Shown: piece after piece, positions 1 through 7,665 of the stretch | Position numbering within the stretch: the stretch's first letter is position 1 | Layout: each line of letters opens with the position of its first letter | Origin: an uncultured Lachnospiraceae bacterium | GTDB lineage: Bacteria > Bacillota > Clostridia > Lachnospirales > Lachnospiraceae | Assembly (NCBI GenBank): GCA_947305245.1 | Contig: CAMZDG010000027.1 | Span: 1-40,304 of the forward strand | Length of the DNA: 40,304 bases | Direction of reading: 5' to 3' | Program-made: the position numbers and the translations under genes | The notes under the pieces: model-generated | Database searches by the model: none | The model's input: the letters and a program-made list of their open reading frames with translations, nothing else | What the model was told of the DNA's origin: nothing

Positions 1-107
1 TACCCCTCAGGTTCCCCCCCTCATATTCCCCTCGGAGTCCCCCTCAGGTACCCCTCAGGTTTCCCCCCCTCAGAGCCCCCCTCAGAGCTCCTCATAACTC
101 CCCCCAG
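1..107 (-). repeat. G-rich irregular repeat after the choline operon
   Basis: Just 3' of the last gene of the minus-strand operon. Read on the minus strand it has about eight runs of 4 to 7 G separated by 6 to 8 bases (one longer gap), most preceded by TGA, so the unit is roughly TGAGGGG plus a short spacer. On the plus strand CTCAG/CTCAT/CTCGG cores start near 6, 20, 31, 43, 54, 69, 81 and 91. The spacing (10-15) is too irregular for a CRISPR or classical minisatellite. The transcript could form G-quadruplexes. It continues off the left edge, so its full length is unknown. No coding potential was seen. Confidence 0.6.
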
Positions 108-109
108 AG

Positions 110-1642
110 TTATTTGGCGGTTTCCTTATCCTCCTTCGGCCTTGCATCCTTCATAAAGCTCCAGATCATGAGGATCATGATGATCCCGATCGGGAAGGCC
201 GATATGATGCTGACCGACTGGATGTTGTTCATGCTGCTCTCCGAGAACACTAACGCGATCGGAAGCACGATCAGCAGAATGCACCAAAGGAGTGTGATCA
301 AAGCGTGCGGATGCTCATCCTCACCAAGGTTATGATAGCTGTAGCAGGCAGCCGTATAGGCGATGGAGTCAAAGCTTGTTGCATAAAATGCGATCATGCT
401 CAGTAAAATCAAGATCAGGATGAAGGTCGAACCCGGCATTGTTCCCACAATGTCAAGAATTAGGCCGTACAAGTCTCCACTCTCCGCATAGCTTGCCATA
501 AAGTCAGCCTTGCCCTGTACCTGAAGGCCGAGGCTATAATTTCCAAGAACAACAAAGGAAACGATGGTGGAACCCACTCCAAACACATATCCCCCAAGAA
601 TCGTCTGGCGCACGGTCCTGCCGCGGCTTACGTTGCCAATGAAGAAAGGCGCCGCGATACACCATACCATCCAGTAGGCCCAGTAGTATATGGTCCAGTC
701 CTGCGGAAAGCTGTTCGTCCGTCCAGGATCCGTATATGTGCTCAGGCCAATGAAATTCTGGAACAGCATGCCAAGGCTCTGTACGCCATTCTCAATGATA
801 AAGCGTCCCTGCCCGCCGATGACAAGCACAAGGCCAAGCAGTCCAAAGAACAGCCAGATGCAGAGCTTCGCCAGGAAGTTGATCCCCTTAAAGCCATGCA
901 GCACTGCATAGGTGTACACCGCGCAGGTCAAAAGCAAGATAAAGATTGTCACGGCCGTCCGGCTGATCTGAATGCCAAAGAGCTTTACGAGAATGCTGGC
1001 CATGAGCGGCGTCGCCACGGAGAAGGTGGTCGCCGTGCCCGCGAGCAGTGCAAACAGGGCGAACAGGTCGATCAGGCGTCCCAAAAATCCGTCCGCATGC
1101 TTCCCGATCACGGGGCGGCACGCCTCCGAATAGCGTTGTTTCGTGCGCTTTCTGGTGTGGAGCATAAAGCCAAAGGCCACCGCCAGCACCAGATAGAAGG
1201 ACCATGGAATAAAGCTCCAGTGGAACAGCGGGAACACGCCCGCCCAGTCCTCAATCTTGCCCATCTCGGCCACGTGAGGATTGGAAGCATACATCACCCA
1301 CTCCGCAAAGGAGTAGAACAGGATGTCTGCCGCAAGGCCGCAGGTGAACATCATACAGCCCCAGGTAAAAAAGTTATACTTCGGCTTCTCGCCGGGATTT
1401 CCAAGAACAATGTCTCCGTACTTCGAGAAGGAAAGGAACAAAGAAATCACAAAAATACCAACGCCAATGATCAGGTAGTAAGAGCCAACCACGTCTCCGA
1501 AATAAAACCTCACCCTGCTGATGACCGCGTTCGACTGCTCCGGAAACAAGAACATGTAGACGGCGAGCGCGATAATGGACAGGAACGGGACAAGCGTCAG
1601 CATCCAGTCGACTCTCTTGCCGTCAGCAACTTCTTTTTTCAT
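110..1642 (-). CDS. BCCT-family transporter (choline/betaine/carnitine type)
   Basis: A 510-residue polytopic membrane protein, the usual BCCT length with about 12 hydrophobic segments. Family signatures are visible: the LFHWSFIPW segment near residue 140 and the Trp-rich segment WTIYYWAYWMVW followed by SRGRTVRQ. BCCT carriers import quaternary ammonium compounds, usually driven by Na+ or H+. Choline is the likely substrate because the preceding genes encode a choline-kinase-like and a phosphocholine cytidylyltransferase-like protein; that is inference from context. The ATG at 1640-1642 is preferred over an in-frame TTG one codon earlier. Its A overlaps the T of the upstream TGA stop, so the genes are translationally coupled. 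It is the last gene of the operon, a position where pneumococcal lic operons use the unrelated LicB carrier. Confidence 0.9.
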   Translation of the reverse strand: MKKEVADGKRVDWMLTLVPFLSIIALAVYMFLFPEQSNAVISRVRFYFGDVVGSYYLIIGVGIFVISLFLSFSKYGDIVLGNPGEKPKYNFFTWGCMMFTCGLAADILFYSFAEWVMYASNPHVAEMGKIEDWAGVFPLFHWSFIPWSFYLVLAVAFGFMLHTRKRTKQRYSEACRPVIGKHADGFLGRLIDLFALFALLAGTATTFSVATPLMASILVKLFGIQISRTAVTIFILLLTCAVYTYAVLHGFKGINFLAKLCIWLFFGLLGLVLVIGGQGRFIIENGVQSLGMLFQNFIGLSTYTDPGRTNSFPQDWTIYYWAYWMVWCIAAPFFIGNVSRGRTVRQTILGGYVFGVGSTIVSFVVLGNYSLGLQVQGKADFMASYAESGDLYGLILDIVGTMPGSTFILILILLSMIAFYATSFDSIAYTAACYSYHNLGEDEHPHALITLLWCILLIVLPIALVFSESSMNNIQSVSIISAFPIGIIMILMIWSFMKDARPKEDKETAK

Positions 1643-2403
1643 CAATTTATACCTACCCTCTCATGATATGTTTCATAGGTTGGATCCAATTGGATCAATT
1701 CTTCCAGATTGTCCACTTCGATGACGTCCGTCTTCTGCATTGGATACACCGACAGCCGAAAGTCCTCCGCGTGGCAGAACATTGGCACGTCGTCCCAGTA
1801 AATCTGCCAATTTCCGGCCTCAAATTCCTTCTCCACGTGGTACGCGAGCTTTTTCCCATCCTCCGCGCTCCAGCGGGAAACGGAATAGAGCTGCCAGCCC
1901 CTACTTCCTCCGGTCCGGCTGCAGGAACGAACGGAAAGCTCCGGCCCGTCTGCCTCCATGAGCCACTCGTCCGTCTCTCCCTCCTGCCATACACCGTTAT
2001 AACCGGAATGGAAGAACTCAGGCGCCAAAGCCTTCGGCTCATAAATGATCTGGTCTCCGTCCAGGATCATACAATCTTCAAGATGCTCCCTTGCCACGTA
2101 CAGGGAGGAAATGTTATTGCAAGTTGCGTACCAGGGATTCTCGATCAGGGTCACGCACGGATATTCTTCCTTCAGCACGGAAAACTGTTCCTTTTTGTAT
2201 CCCACGACGACATAAATCTCTTCGATCCCGTTTTGTAAAAGCGCCTCGATCACGGTGCCTATCATTCTTTTCCCATTCACCGGCACCAGCGGCTTTGGAA
2301 CGGAAAGCGTGACCGGGCGAAGCCTTTTTCCAATGCCCGCCGCCATGACAATGGCCCGCTTCACCTTGTGTAGTTCCTCTGACATGTTCGCCTCCCGCAG
2401 CAT
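1642..2403 (-). CDS. licC: LicC-like CTP:phosphocholine cytidylyltransferase
   Basis: A nucleotidyltransferase of about 250 residues. The N-terminal nucleotide-binding signature MAAGIGKRLRP (residues 20-30) is followed by a conserved KP pair. Later segments match what I recall of pneumococcal LicC: CNNISSLYVA after the first third, a DGDQ metal-binding region, DEWL, and YWDD near the C-terminus. LicC joins phosphocholine to CTP to give CDP-choline in the cytoplasm. It sits directly between a choline kinase and a choline-type transporter. Two starts are possible: ATG at 2403 (AAGGAGAGG, 9-base spacing, overlapping the upstream stop) and ATG at 2385 (GGGAGG, 5-base spacing). The shorter form fits family N-termini better. 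Ethanolamine or another phospho-alcohol is an alternative substrate. Confidence 0.83.
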   Translation of the reverse strand: MLREANMSEELHKVKRAIVMAAGIGKRLRPVTLSVPKPLVPVNGKRMIGTVIEALLQNGIEEIYVVVGYKKEQFSVLKEEYPCVTLIENPWYATCNNISSLYVAREHLEDCMILDGDQIIYEPKALAPEFFHSGYNGVWQEGETDEWLMEADGPELSVRSCSRTGGSRGWQLYSVSRWSAEDGKKLAYHVEKEFEAGNWQIYWDDVPMFCHAEDFRLSVYPMQKTDVIEVDNLEELIQLDPTYETYHERVGIN

Positions 2404-2419
2404 ATTCGCATTCCTCTCC

Positions 2420-3334
2420 TTAAGCAGATTCCAGGAACGCCTTATCTGACAGATATGTCATAAATTCTTTCGCATAGGCATACTGGCGCGGACCATAATC
2501 GCCAAACTCCACGCCCAGCGTCTCTTTATACTCCGTCCAGTTGGACCAAAGAAGTCCGCAGGCTGCCACGTAATAATAGATCTTCGAGCGGATCTGCCAT
2601 CCCGGATCCCCTTTGAAATAAAGGTCGATCAGACGATCCGTCTGGCTCTTGTCATAATTGGAATACAGGGCAAACATGGCGAGATCCAGGTGAGGATCCT
2701 GCATGCCGGCATATTCCCAGTCCGTGAGCTGAAGCTCTTCCCTGCCATCCTCCCCCTTGTAAAAGAGGAAATTGTCGCAAACCGCGTCAATATGCGCCAA
2801 GCACCATTCCTTCGGCAGCTTGTCCACGATCTTGCGCTTGTCAAAAATGGCCTTCTTCGTCTCTTCATAATCCGGATAAGCCGAGGGCTTTCCGCCCCAA
2901 AGCGCTTCATAAAACTCAATCTGTCCAAAGACGTCAAAGGTATGAGATACCTTCAGGTTCATGTGATGAAAGGCGCGGAGCTTCTCCATGCAGCGCTTCA
3001 GGTCCTGCACGTCGTTCGGATCGCAGGAGCGAACGCCCTCAAGGAAGGCAGTGATCTTGCATCCGTTTTCCGCATTGACGTACACGGGATCATCGCATAG
3101 GCCTCGCCCCGAGATCGCCTGAAATACGTCCACCTCATTTTTTCTGTCAATGAGCTGATCCGTTCCCTCTCCGGGAATGCGCAGAATGTATTTCTTGCCA
3201 CGTACCAGAAAGAGATGCGAACGATTGGTCATTCCTTTTTTCAGTGCCGCAATATAGGTGACTTCCTCTTCCTTGCAATGCAAAGCCTCCAAAATGACCG
3301 GCATCCCCTTTTCATAAAAGTCCTTGGATTTCAT
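2420..3334 (-). CDS. licA: LicA-like choline kinase (APH/ChoK fold)
   Basis: A 304-residue phosphotransferase of the aminoglycoside-phosphotransferase/choline-kinase superfamily. The Brenner-type catalytic motif HIDAVCDNF is at residues 181-189 (H181, D183, N188). The metal-binding motif DWEYAG is at 205-210, followed by DPHLDLA as in choline kinases. An N-terminal kinase lobe contains KKGMTNRSHLFLV and YILRIPG. The likely reaction is ATP-dependent phosphorylation of choline to phosphocholine, the first step after import. The start at 3334 has a GAGGGG site and lies 3 bases after the MFS gene stop; the cytidylyltransferase follows after 16 bases. Ethanolamine or another amino alcohol cannot be excluded. 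Confidence 0.85.
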   Translation of the reverse strand: MKSKDFYEKGMPVILEALHCKEEEVTYIAALKKGMTNRSHLFLVRGKKYILRIPGEGTDQLIDRKNEVDVFQAISGRGLCDDPVYVNAENGCKITAFLEGVRSCDPNDVQDLKRCMEKLRAFHHMNLKVSHTFDVFGQIEFYEALWGGKPSAYPDYEETKKAIFDKRKIVDKLPKEWCLAHIDAVCDNFLFYKGEDGREELQLTDWEYAGMQDPHLDLAMFALYSNYDKSQTDRLIDLYFKGDPGWQIRSKIYYYVAACGLLWSNWTEYKETLGVEFGDYGPRQYAYAKEFMTYLSDKAFLESA

Positions 3335-3337
3335 TGA

Positions 3338-4558
3338 TTAACCCCTCATTTTTTTCAGTACTTCTTTTTTCTGCATCATCTGCGTCGCCACGGCGATCAG
3401 GGCAGCCACCACGAAGAATGCCTGGATAAAGGCACATTTCACCGGGACTACGGTGATCCCTCCCTGCTCACAGATGAAACCAAGTCCTGCCGAGAAAAGG
3501 TATGCCATCAGGGATGCCGTTGTTAGCATCCTGTTATGACGCGTCACCATGTTCTTCTCCTGTGCCGAAGCGTTGACAAAGAAGCGGCTGCCAGAGAGGA
3601 ACACCCCATATCCGCTGCCGCCGATCAGCGCCGTAAGGATCAAGGTAACGGGGCGCCCGTTCGTCGGAAGCAGTAATATCATCAAGGAAAGAAACATCAG
3701 GATCGGTGCCAAAATCCTGAAGCTCCAAAGCTTTGGCGCATTGCCGAACAGGATCACCAGCGCAGACACGATGACGATGCCGGCGAGAAAATAACTGCTG
3801 ACCACCGCATAATTTGCGATCCCCAGGTGGTCCTTTAGGAGATAGGCGATGGAGGGCAGAAACATGTAAACCCCCATGTACATAAAGAAGCTGAACATGA
3901 TCGCCAGGCGATCTTGCCTGTCGCCCTGGGCATCTTCCGACAGCCGTATCACTTTCTCATCGACGCTGCCCATGTCACTTGCCGTGATGCCCCTTGCAAC
4001 ATATTCCGTTCCCGCCGGCAGGAAGCTGCAAAGGCCGGCCACCAAGGTGAAGCCTATGCAGATCCAGGGCAGGGAGACAAAATAAGAAAAGAAAAGAGGA
4101 GCGATCACATATCCGGCCAGCTGATATCCAAGAAGGATCCGAACATTCTTCTCCTTCAGAGAAGGCTCCACGTTGGCCGTCATGAAACTATCCAGGATAT
4201 TGTAGAGATAATTGATGCAAAAGCTCGCGATGCTAAACAGCAGCACGTAGAGCAGAAAACTCTTCACAAAAAACAACCCGGAGAACGTGACCAAAACTGC
4301 TGCCGTGAGGCCCGTCACAACCCACCTGCGGAAGCTCTTGCCGAGCTGATGACGGCTTTTTCCGGCCGCCTGCGAAGTGGACGCCAGGATGCCCAGTACC
4401 GTAAAGCATGCGCCAAAGAAGAGTGCCACAAACATGAGCGTCTCTTTCCTCTCGGGATAATGACGGTCAAAGAACATCTGCGTGACAATGTTCTGGATGC
4501 CGGCGCAGAACACGGCAGTATAAAGATAAGTCAGGTTTCTCGCAAACAGCTTTTTCAT
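3338..4558 (-). CDS. MFS-like transporter of unknown substrate
   Basis: A 406-residue protein with about 12 predicted transmembrane segments in two halves, separated by a polar loop near residues 190-220. It looks like a major facilitator but lacks a sugar or drug signature that I recognise. The ATG overlaps the last base of the upstream CDP-alcohol phosphotransferase stop (TAATG), with GAGGG as ribosome site, so the two are translationally coupled. Lying between a lipid headgroup transferase and a choline kinase, it could move choline, a choline compound or a lysolipid; lysophospholipid carriers of the LplT type are also MFS proteins. Substrate and direction are not visible in the sequence. 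Confidence 0.75.
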   Translation of the reverse strand: MKKLFARNLTYLYTAVFCAGIQNIVTQMFFDRHYPERKETLMFVALFFGACFTVLGILASTSQAAGKSRHQLGKSFRRWVVTGLTAAVLVTFSGLFFVKSFLLYVLLFSIASFCINYLYNILDSFMTANVEPSLKEKNVRILLGYQLAGYVIAPLFFSYFVSLPWICIGFTLVAGLCSFLPAGTEYVARGITASDMGSVDEKVIRLSEDAQGDRQDRLAIMFSFFMYMGVYMFLPSIAYLLKDHLGIANYAVVSSYFLAGIVIVSALVILFGNAPKLWSFRILAPILMFLSLMILLLPTNGRPVTLILTALIGGSGYGVFLSGSRFFVNASAQEKNMVTRHNRMLTTASLMAYLFSAGLGFICEQGGITVVPVKCAFIQAFFVVAALIAVATQMMQKKEVLKKMRG

Positions 4559-5298
4559 TAACGTCCCTCTTTTTTCAACCTAAAGAACAGATCCATGCCA
4601 AACTTGATCGCGTAAAGGATCGCGCCGACGATGGCAGGGAACAGGACAATGTCGTCCAGCATGACCGGGAAATCTCCGATCCAGAACAGCTCCACTTCGC
4701 CAAAGATGATGTTCAGGATGGCTATGAGCACGTAAGCGCAATGAATTTCGAAGGGGCCAAAGGGCGGGAAAGGAAATTCATTATAGTTCATGACGTAGTG
4801 CATCGTGATCACCATGTGGATGCCGTAGATCGGCGCACCGAAGGCCAGAACCTCCATGTGCGCATAGGAGGAAAGTCCGATGCAGAGCGCCGTGACCGTG
4901 CAGACCACGATGTCTGAGGTCAGGTCAAAGAAGCCGCCGCGCTGGGACTTCTGATTTCTGTTTCTCGCCATGTAGCCGTCGAAATTATCGCAGACAATGT
5001 GAGTGAGCAGCCCGAGAATGCCCAGGAGGAAAAACCATCTGGAAAAGGTGCCCAGGAAAAAGCTCAGGCCCCCGATCAGACCGCCGATGAAGCCGATCCC
5101 AGTCACAACGTTCGGATGCACGGTCTCGGGAACGTACTTTACGAACCGATAGGTAAAGTCTGCGAACTTATTCTCCAGAAAGCTGGGGATGATCTTATTG
5201 GGGTCGTTTTTCGTCCCGCCCTGCTCAGCCGCCGGCTGCGCGCTTACTTCCTTCTCTTGACTTACTTCTTCCGCCTTCTTACTCTTTTCACTCATCAT
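4558..5298 (-). CDS. CDP-alcohol phosphotransferase, putative cholinephosphotransferase
   Basis: A 246-residue membrane enzyme with the complete family motif D-x2-DG-x2-AR-x8-G-x3-D-x3-D: D104, D107-G108, A111-R112, G121, D125 and D129. The acidic residues bind the metal and the cytidine diphosphate group. A polar 35-residue head precedes about six hydrophobic segments. The family moves a phospho-alcohol from a CDP carrier to another alcohol in the membrane. Next to choline kinase and cytidylyltransferase genes, the likely reaction is CDP-choline plus diacylglycerol to phosphatidylcholine, as in the licCA-cpt route of Treponema. The acceptor is inferred. The start (5298, or 5295) overlaps the HAD gene by about 11 bases; GGAG lies 4 to 7 bases upstream. 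Confidence 0.85.
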   Translation of the reverse strand: MMSEKSKKAEEVSQEKEVSAQPAAEQGGTKNDPNKIIPSFLENKFADFTYRFVKYVPETVHPNVVTGIGFIGGLIGGLSFFLGTFSRWFFLLGILGLLTHIVCDNFDGYMARNRNQKSQRGGFFDLTSDIVVCTVTALCIGLSSYAHMEVLAFGAPIYGIHMVITMHYVMNYNEFPFPPFGPFEIHCAYVLIAILNIIFGEVELFWIGDFPVMLDDIVLFPAIVGAILYAIKFGMDLFFRLKKEGR

Positions 5299-5893
5299 CG
5301 TTCTCCATTCTATTGATTATATTTTCGATCTCATTCCAATTCTTTACTCTGGTGATCCCTTCCCCCTGCAGCGTCTGATTATACGGAGCATCATACAAAA
5401 GAACCTGGATCCCGTGATCCGCGAGGAGCTGGGCGGTGGTCGGATTGTCGTCGATCATCACGTCGACGTTGTTTTCCAGACAATGATCCAGTTTCTGCAT
5501 GGGGGCGTCCGCCTCGTCGCAAAGGATCAGCACGTGATAGAAAAAGTGGTTGATCTGTAGCCACTGGATCAGGAATTTCCGACTTAAGTATCCCAAAAAG
5601 TGCTTGGAGGTCGCTGCGCTCCTGGCCGTGATCTGATAAATGTCATGTCCCTCCTTGCGAAGATCCTCATAAACCTGCGCCGCCTCCGGATAGGGCGGAT
5701 ACTTTCTGCAGTAGAACGGCAGGAACCATCGAAGCCCAAAGAAGAATACCTGAAGGTCATTCACTCCGTACATCTCCCTGATCCCGCAGGCATCCACACG
5801 GACCGGTGCCCTATGGAAAAATCTTCTCCCATATTCCTGAAGGAATGACGGCGTGTCCAGTAAGACCCCGTCTACGTCAACTCCAATGTTCAT
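5288..5893 (-). CDS. HAD-superfamily phosphatase (NT5C/YqfW-like)
   Basis: A 201-residue soluble HAD hydrolase. Motif I is DVDGV at residues 6-10 (nucleophile D6, acid D8), motif II is ITARS, a lysine follows in the middle region (MQKLDHC), and motif IV is DDNP. This resembles 5'(3')-deoxyribonucleotidase-like and YqfW-like proteins. The substrate cannot be read from sequence. In this operon it might hydrolyse a phospho-alcohol, a nucleotide by-product such as CMP, or phosphatidate to supply diacylglycerol, but these are guesses. The start at 5893 forms an ATGA overlap with the ligase stop, with GGGGG as ribosome site. Confidence 0.75.
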   Translation of the reverse strand: MNIGVDVDGVLLDTPSFLQEYGRRFFHRAPVRVDACGIREMYGVNDLQVFFFGLRWFLPFYCRKYPPYPEAAQVYEDLRKEGHDIYQITARSAATSKHFLGYLSRKFLIQWLQINHFFYHVLILCDEADAPMQKLDHCLENNVDVMIDDNPTTAQLLADHGIQVLLYDAPYNQTLQGEGITRVKNWNEIENIINRMENDDE

Positions 5894-7125
5894 AAAACAA
5901 TTCCCCCTGCTTTTTCTTCTTGGGAAAACTGGCAGACGCTCTCACGCAAGTCCAAAAAGGCATCGCGCAGCCTCAGCGTCAGTTCCTCCACCCTATCGCC
6001 GGCCGTCGGCTTATATTTTTCTCGGCTTACGTTTCCGCTGCAGATCGGGAAGGATTCCTCCGTCGATCCATACACGTTCAGAAAGCAGATGCCCAGGTCC
6101 TGGAAAAACCGAGCGGTCTCATCGGCACACGGCGCGGTCCCACAGCCGATCACTTCGATGTTTCTTCCGAAGGTCGGCGCATAAAAGCGTCGCATCAGAT
6201 GCTTCATGCGGATGCCGGTAAGTCTTCGAACCGTCCCGGACAGTGCCTTACAGGAGTGGAATAAAAGCCTCACGCCCGCGGAGCACTTTGCGATCTCCTC
6301 TTCCATCTCTTTCTGAATGGTCTCATAATCCTTCGGGATCATGAAAAGGTGCGTGGGCTCGTACTTTCGAAGTCCCATCGCGAGACCTGCGGTACTGATT
6401 TCAGGCACAAATGCCATCTCCGATCCCTGCAAAAAGTTAATGAAAAGCATTGCATAACCTGCGACGTGCGTCTGCGGCAAGATATGCAGGAAGCGCGTCT
6501 TTACGCCATATTCGGCATAATGCGCACAGGCGATGGCTGAATATGCCATGGCCTGGTAGGTGATCTCCGCACTCTTCACGCTTCCGGTGGTGTCTGAAGT
6601 GAAACTGATGGCGATCACGTCTTCACTGCCCGGAATCGCGGATTTTCTCCATTCGCGTGGCTCCGAATTCCATAGACGAAGGCCCTCCTCTCCCTGAAAG
6701 CAAAGGATCGGGAGGGAGGTCCGCAATTCTTCGTCCAGGGAGGGAGCGAGCTCCTCCGTCGTTATAATGGCAGAAGGTTCCGTAAAATGAATGAGACGAT
6801 TCTGTTCCTCTGCGGGAAGAGAAACGTCAGTCAACACTGCCGTATATCCAAGATAGGAAAGCGCGAGGAGAAGCATCGCGCTTTGGGCAGACGGCCGTGC
6901 CAAAACGGCCGTGCGCTCCTTTGGCAAGACGTTGAGCCTTGCAAGCGCCAACTTCACCTTCATGGCATACTCGAACAGTTCTCCGTAAGAGTATTTTCTG
7001 ACGTTCTCCTCCGACACGTATTCCACAATGGCCGTTTTCCGTTCGTAGGTCTGAAAAATATCATCCAACTTATTCACAAAATCCTGATAATGAATGGCTT
7101 TCATCTTATCCTTAGCATCCCCCAT
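5890..7125 (-). CDS. Truncated adenylate-forming (ANL/acyl-CoA synthetase-like) ligase
   Basis: A 411-residue protein homologous to the large N-terminal domain of acyl-CoA synthetases and AMP ligases. Visible motifs are the phosphate loop FTSDTTGSVKS at 175-185 (D replaces the usual G), HVAGY near 220, GCGTAPCADE near 328 and VYGSTE at 351-356. After this the sequence ends in a charged helical tail. The hinge and mobile C-terminal domain with the catalytic lysine (A8-A10) are missing; full enzymes have 500 residues or more. The reading frame is intact and overlaps the next gene by ATGA, so this is not obviously a pseudogene. It may adenylate a carboxylic acid without completing transfer, or have another role. 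An internal ATG at 7104 with AAGGA is an alternative start. Confidence 0.78.
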   Translation of the reverse strand: MGDAKDKMKAIHYQDFVNKLDDIFQTYERKTAIVEYVSEENVRKYSYGELFEYAMKVKLALARLNVLPKERTAVLARPSAQSAMLLLALSYLGYTAVLTDVSLPAEEQNRLIHFTEPSAIITTEELAPSLDEELRTSLPILCFQGEEGLRLWNSEPREWRKSAIPGSEDVIAISFTSDTTGSVKSAEITYQAMAYSAIACAHYAEYGVKTRFLHILPQTHVAGYAMLFINFLQGSEMAFVPEISTAGLAMGLRKYEPTHLFMIPKDYETIQKEMEEEIAKCSAGVRLLFHSCKALSGTVRRLTGIRMKHLMRRFYAPTFGRNIEVIGCGTAPCADETARFFQDLGICFLNVYGSTEESFPICSGNVSREKYKPTAGDRVEELTLRLRDAFLDLRESVCQFSQEEKAGGIVL

Positions 7126-7161
7126 CCTTTTTGTTCCTTTTTCAGCCGCATGCGAACACTG

Positions 7162-7407
7162 TCAGTCCATCATCATGACGTCCAGGATCTCATCGCAGGA
7201 GGCATCTACTTTGTGCTTCCCGTCGGACCATATGATCCGATCTCCACATGCCGTGGCGGTGGAAAAGAAGTTGAAATCAAGCAGTTTCGCAAAGCGTACC
7301 GTGTTGACCCTTTGGGCCATGTTCACGACGGCAACGCTCCCGTTCAGGAACTGAAGGACAAGAAGAAACCCAGGAAGTGGTGTTACTTTACTCAGTATCT
7401 TTTCCAT
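7162..7407 (-). CDS. DUF2442-domain small protein
   Basis: An 81-residue protein resembling DUF2442: an N-terminal PLPGFLLVLQFLNGS strand pair, an LLDFNFF segment, then GDRIIWSDGKHKVD ending in the SCDEILDV stretch typical of the family. DUF2442 genes often pair with DUF4160 genes in putative toxin-antitoxin modules, but no DUF4160 gene is visible here. The start has a good GGAGG site 8 bases upstream. It ends 36 bases before the ligase and is the first gene of the minus-strand choline run. It could be a small DNA-binding or protein-binding regulator; its role is unknown. Confidence 0.7.
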   Translation of the reverse strand: MEKILSKVTPLPGFLLVLQFLNGSVAVVNMAQRVNTVRFAKLLDFNFFSTATACGDRIIWSDGKHKVDASCDEILDVMMMD

Positions 7408-7436
7408 GGCGCATTCCTCCTTTCCTTTCCTTGACC

Positions 7437-7538
7437 ATCATACAACCAGTTTCCATATTACACATCCTTCTGAAGGGTAGTTTTGGGTAGTAGAAATGGG
7501 TCACCCGTTTCCATCACCCGTTTGAGTGAGGATCACCC
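7437..7538 (-). promoter_or_regulatory. Candidate activator-dependent promoter and operator repeats
   Basis: On the plus strand GGGTAG occurs at 7475-7480 and 7485-7490 (10 bases apart). TCACCC occurs at 7501, 7514 and 7533, two of these extending to the identical ten bases TCACCCGTTT. GGGTCACCC at 7498-7506 is a small dyad. A -10-like TATGAT on the minus strand (7437-7442) lies 33 bases or more downstream, with a poor -35, which would suit an activated promoter. The neighbouring MalT-like regulator is the obvious candidate to bind here. Inference from layout only. Confidence 0.45.
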
Positions 7539-7560
7539 ACCCATACTACCTCCCCCTCCC

Positions 7561-7650
7561 TCGCGGAAACCCCCTTCCTCGCGCGAACTCTCCCCTCGCG
7601 AAACTCCCTCCCTCGCGTGAACTCTCCCTCTCGCGAAACTCCCTTCCATT
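7561..7650. repeat. Five tandem 17-18 bp TCGCG repeats
   Basis: TCGCG cores start at 7561, 7579, 7596, 7613 and 7631, a period of 17 or 18 bases. Each is followed by a GAAACTCCC- or GAACTCTCC-like segment; units 3 and 5 are nearly identical, as are 2 and 4. The array lies between the regulator terminator and the operator repeats. No unique spacers are present, so it is not CRISPR. Confidence 0.7.
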
Positions 7651-7665
7651 CGCAGGCATCGGCAC

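Noticed and set aside
896..1666. A 256-codon plus-strand open frame
   Set aside because: It is fully antisense to the BCCT transporter, with a basic, low-complexity translation and no ribosome site.
7129..7407. DUF4160-DUF2442 toxin-antitoxin pair
   Set aside because: Only the DUF2442-like gene is visible. The flanking bases hold no partner reading frame with a ribosome site.
7561..7650. CRISPR array
   Set aside because: The repeats are 17-18 bases head to tail with no unique spacers, and no cas genes are nearby.
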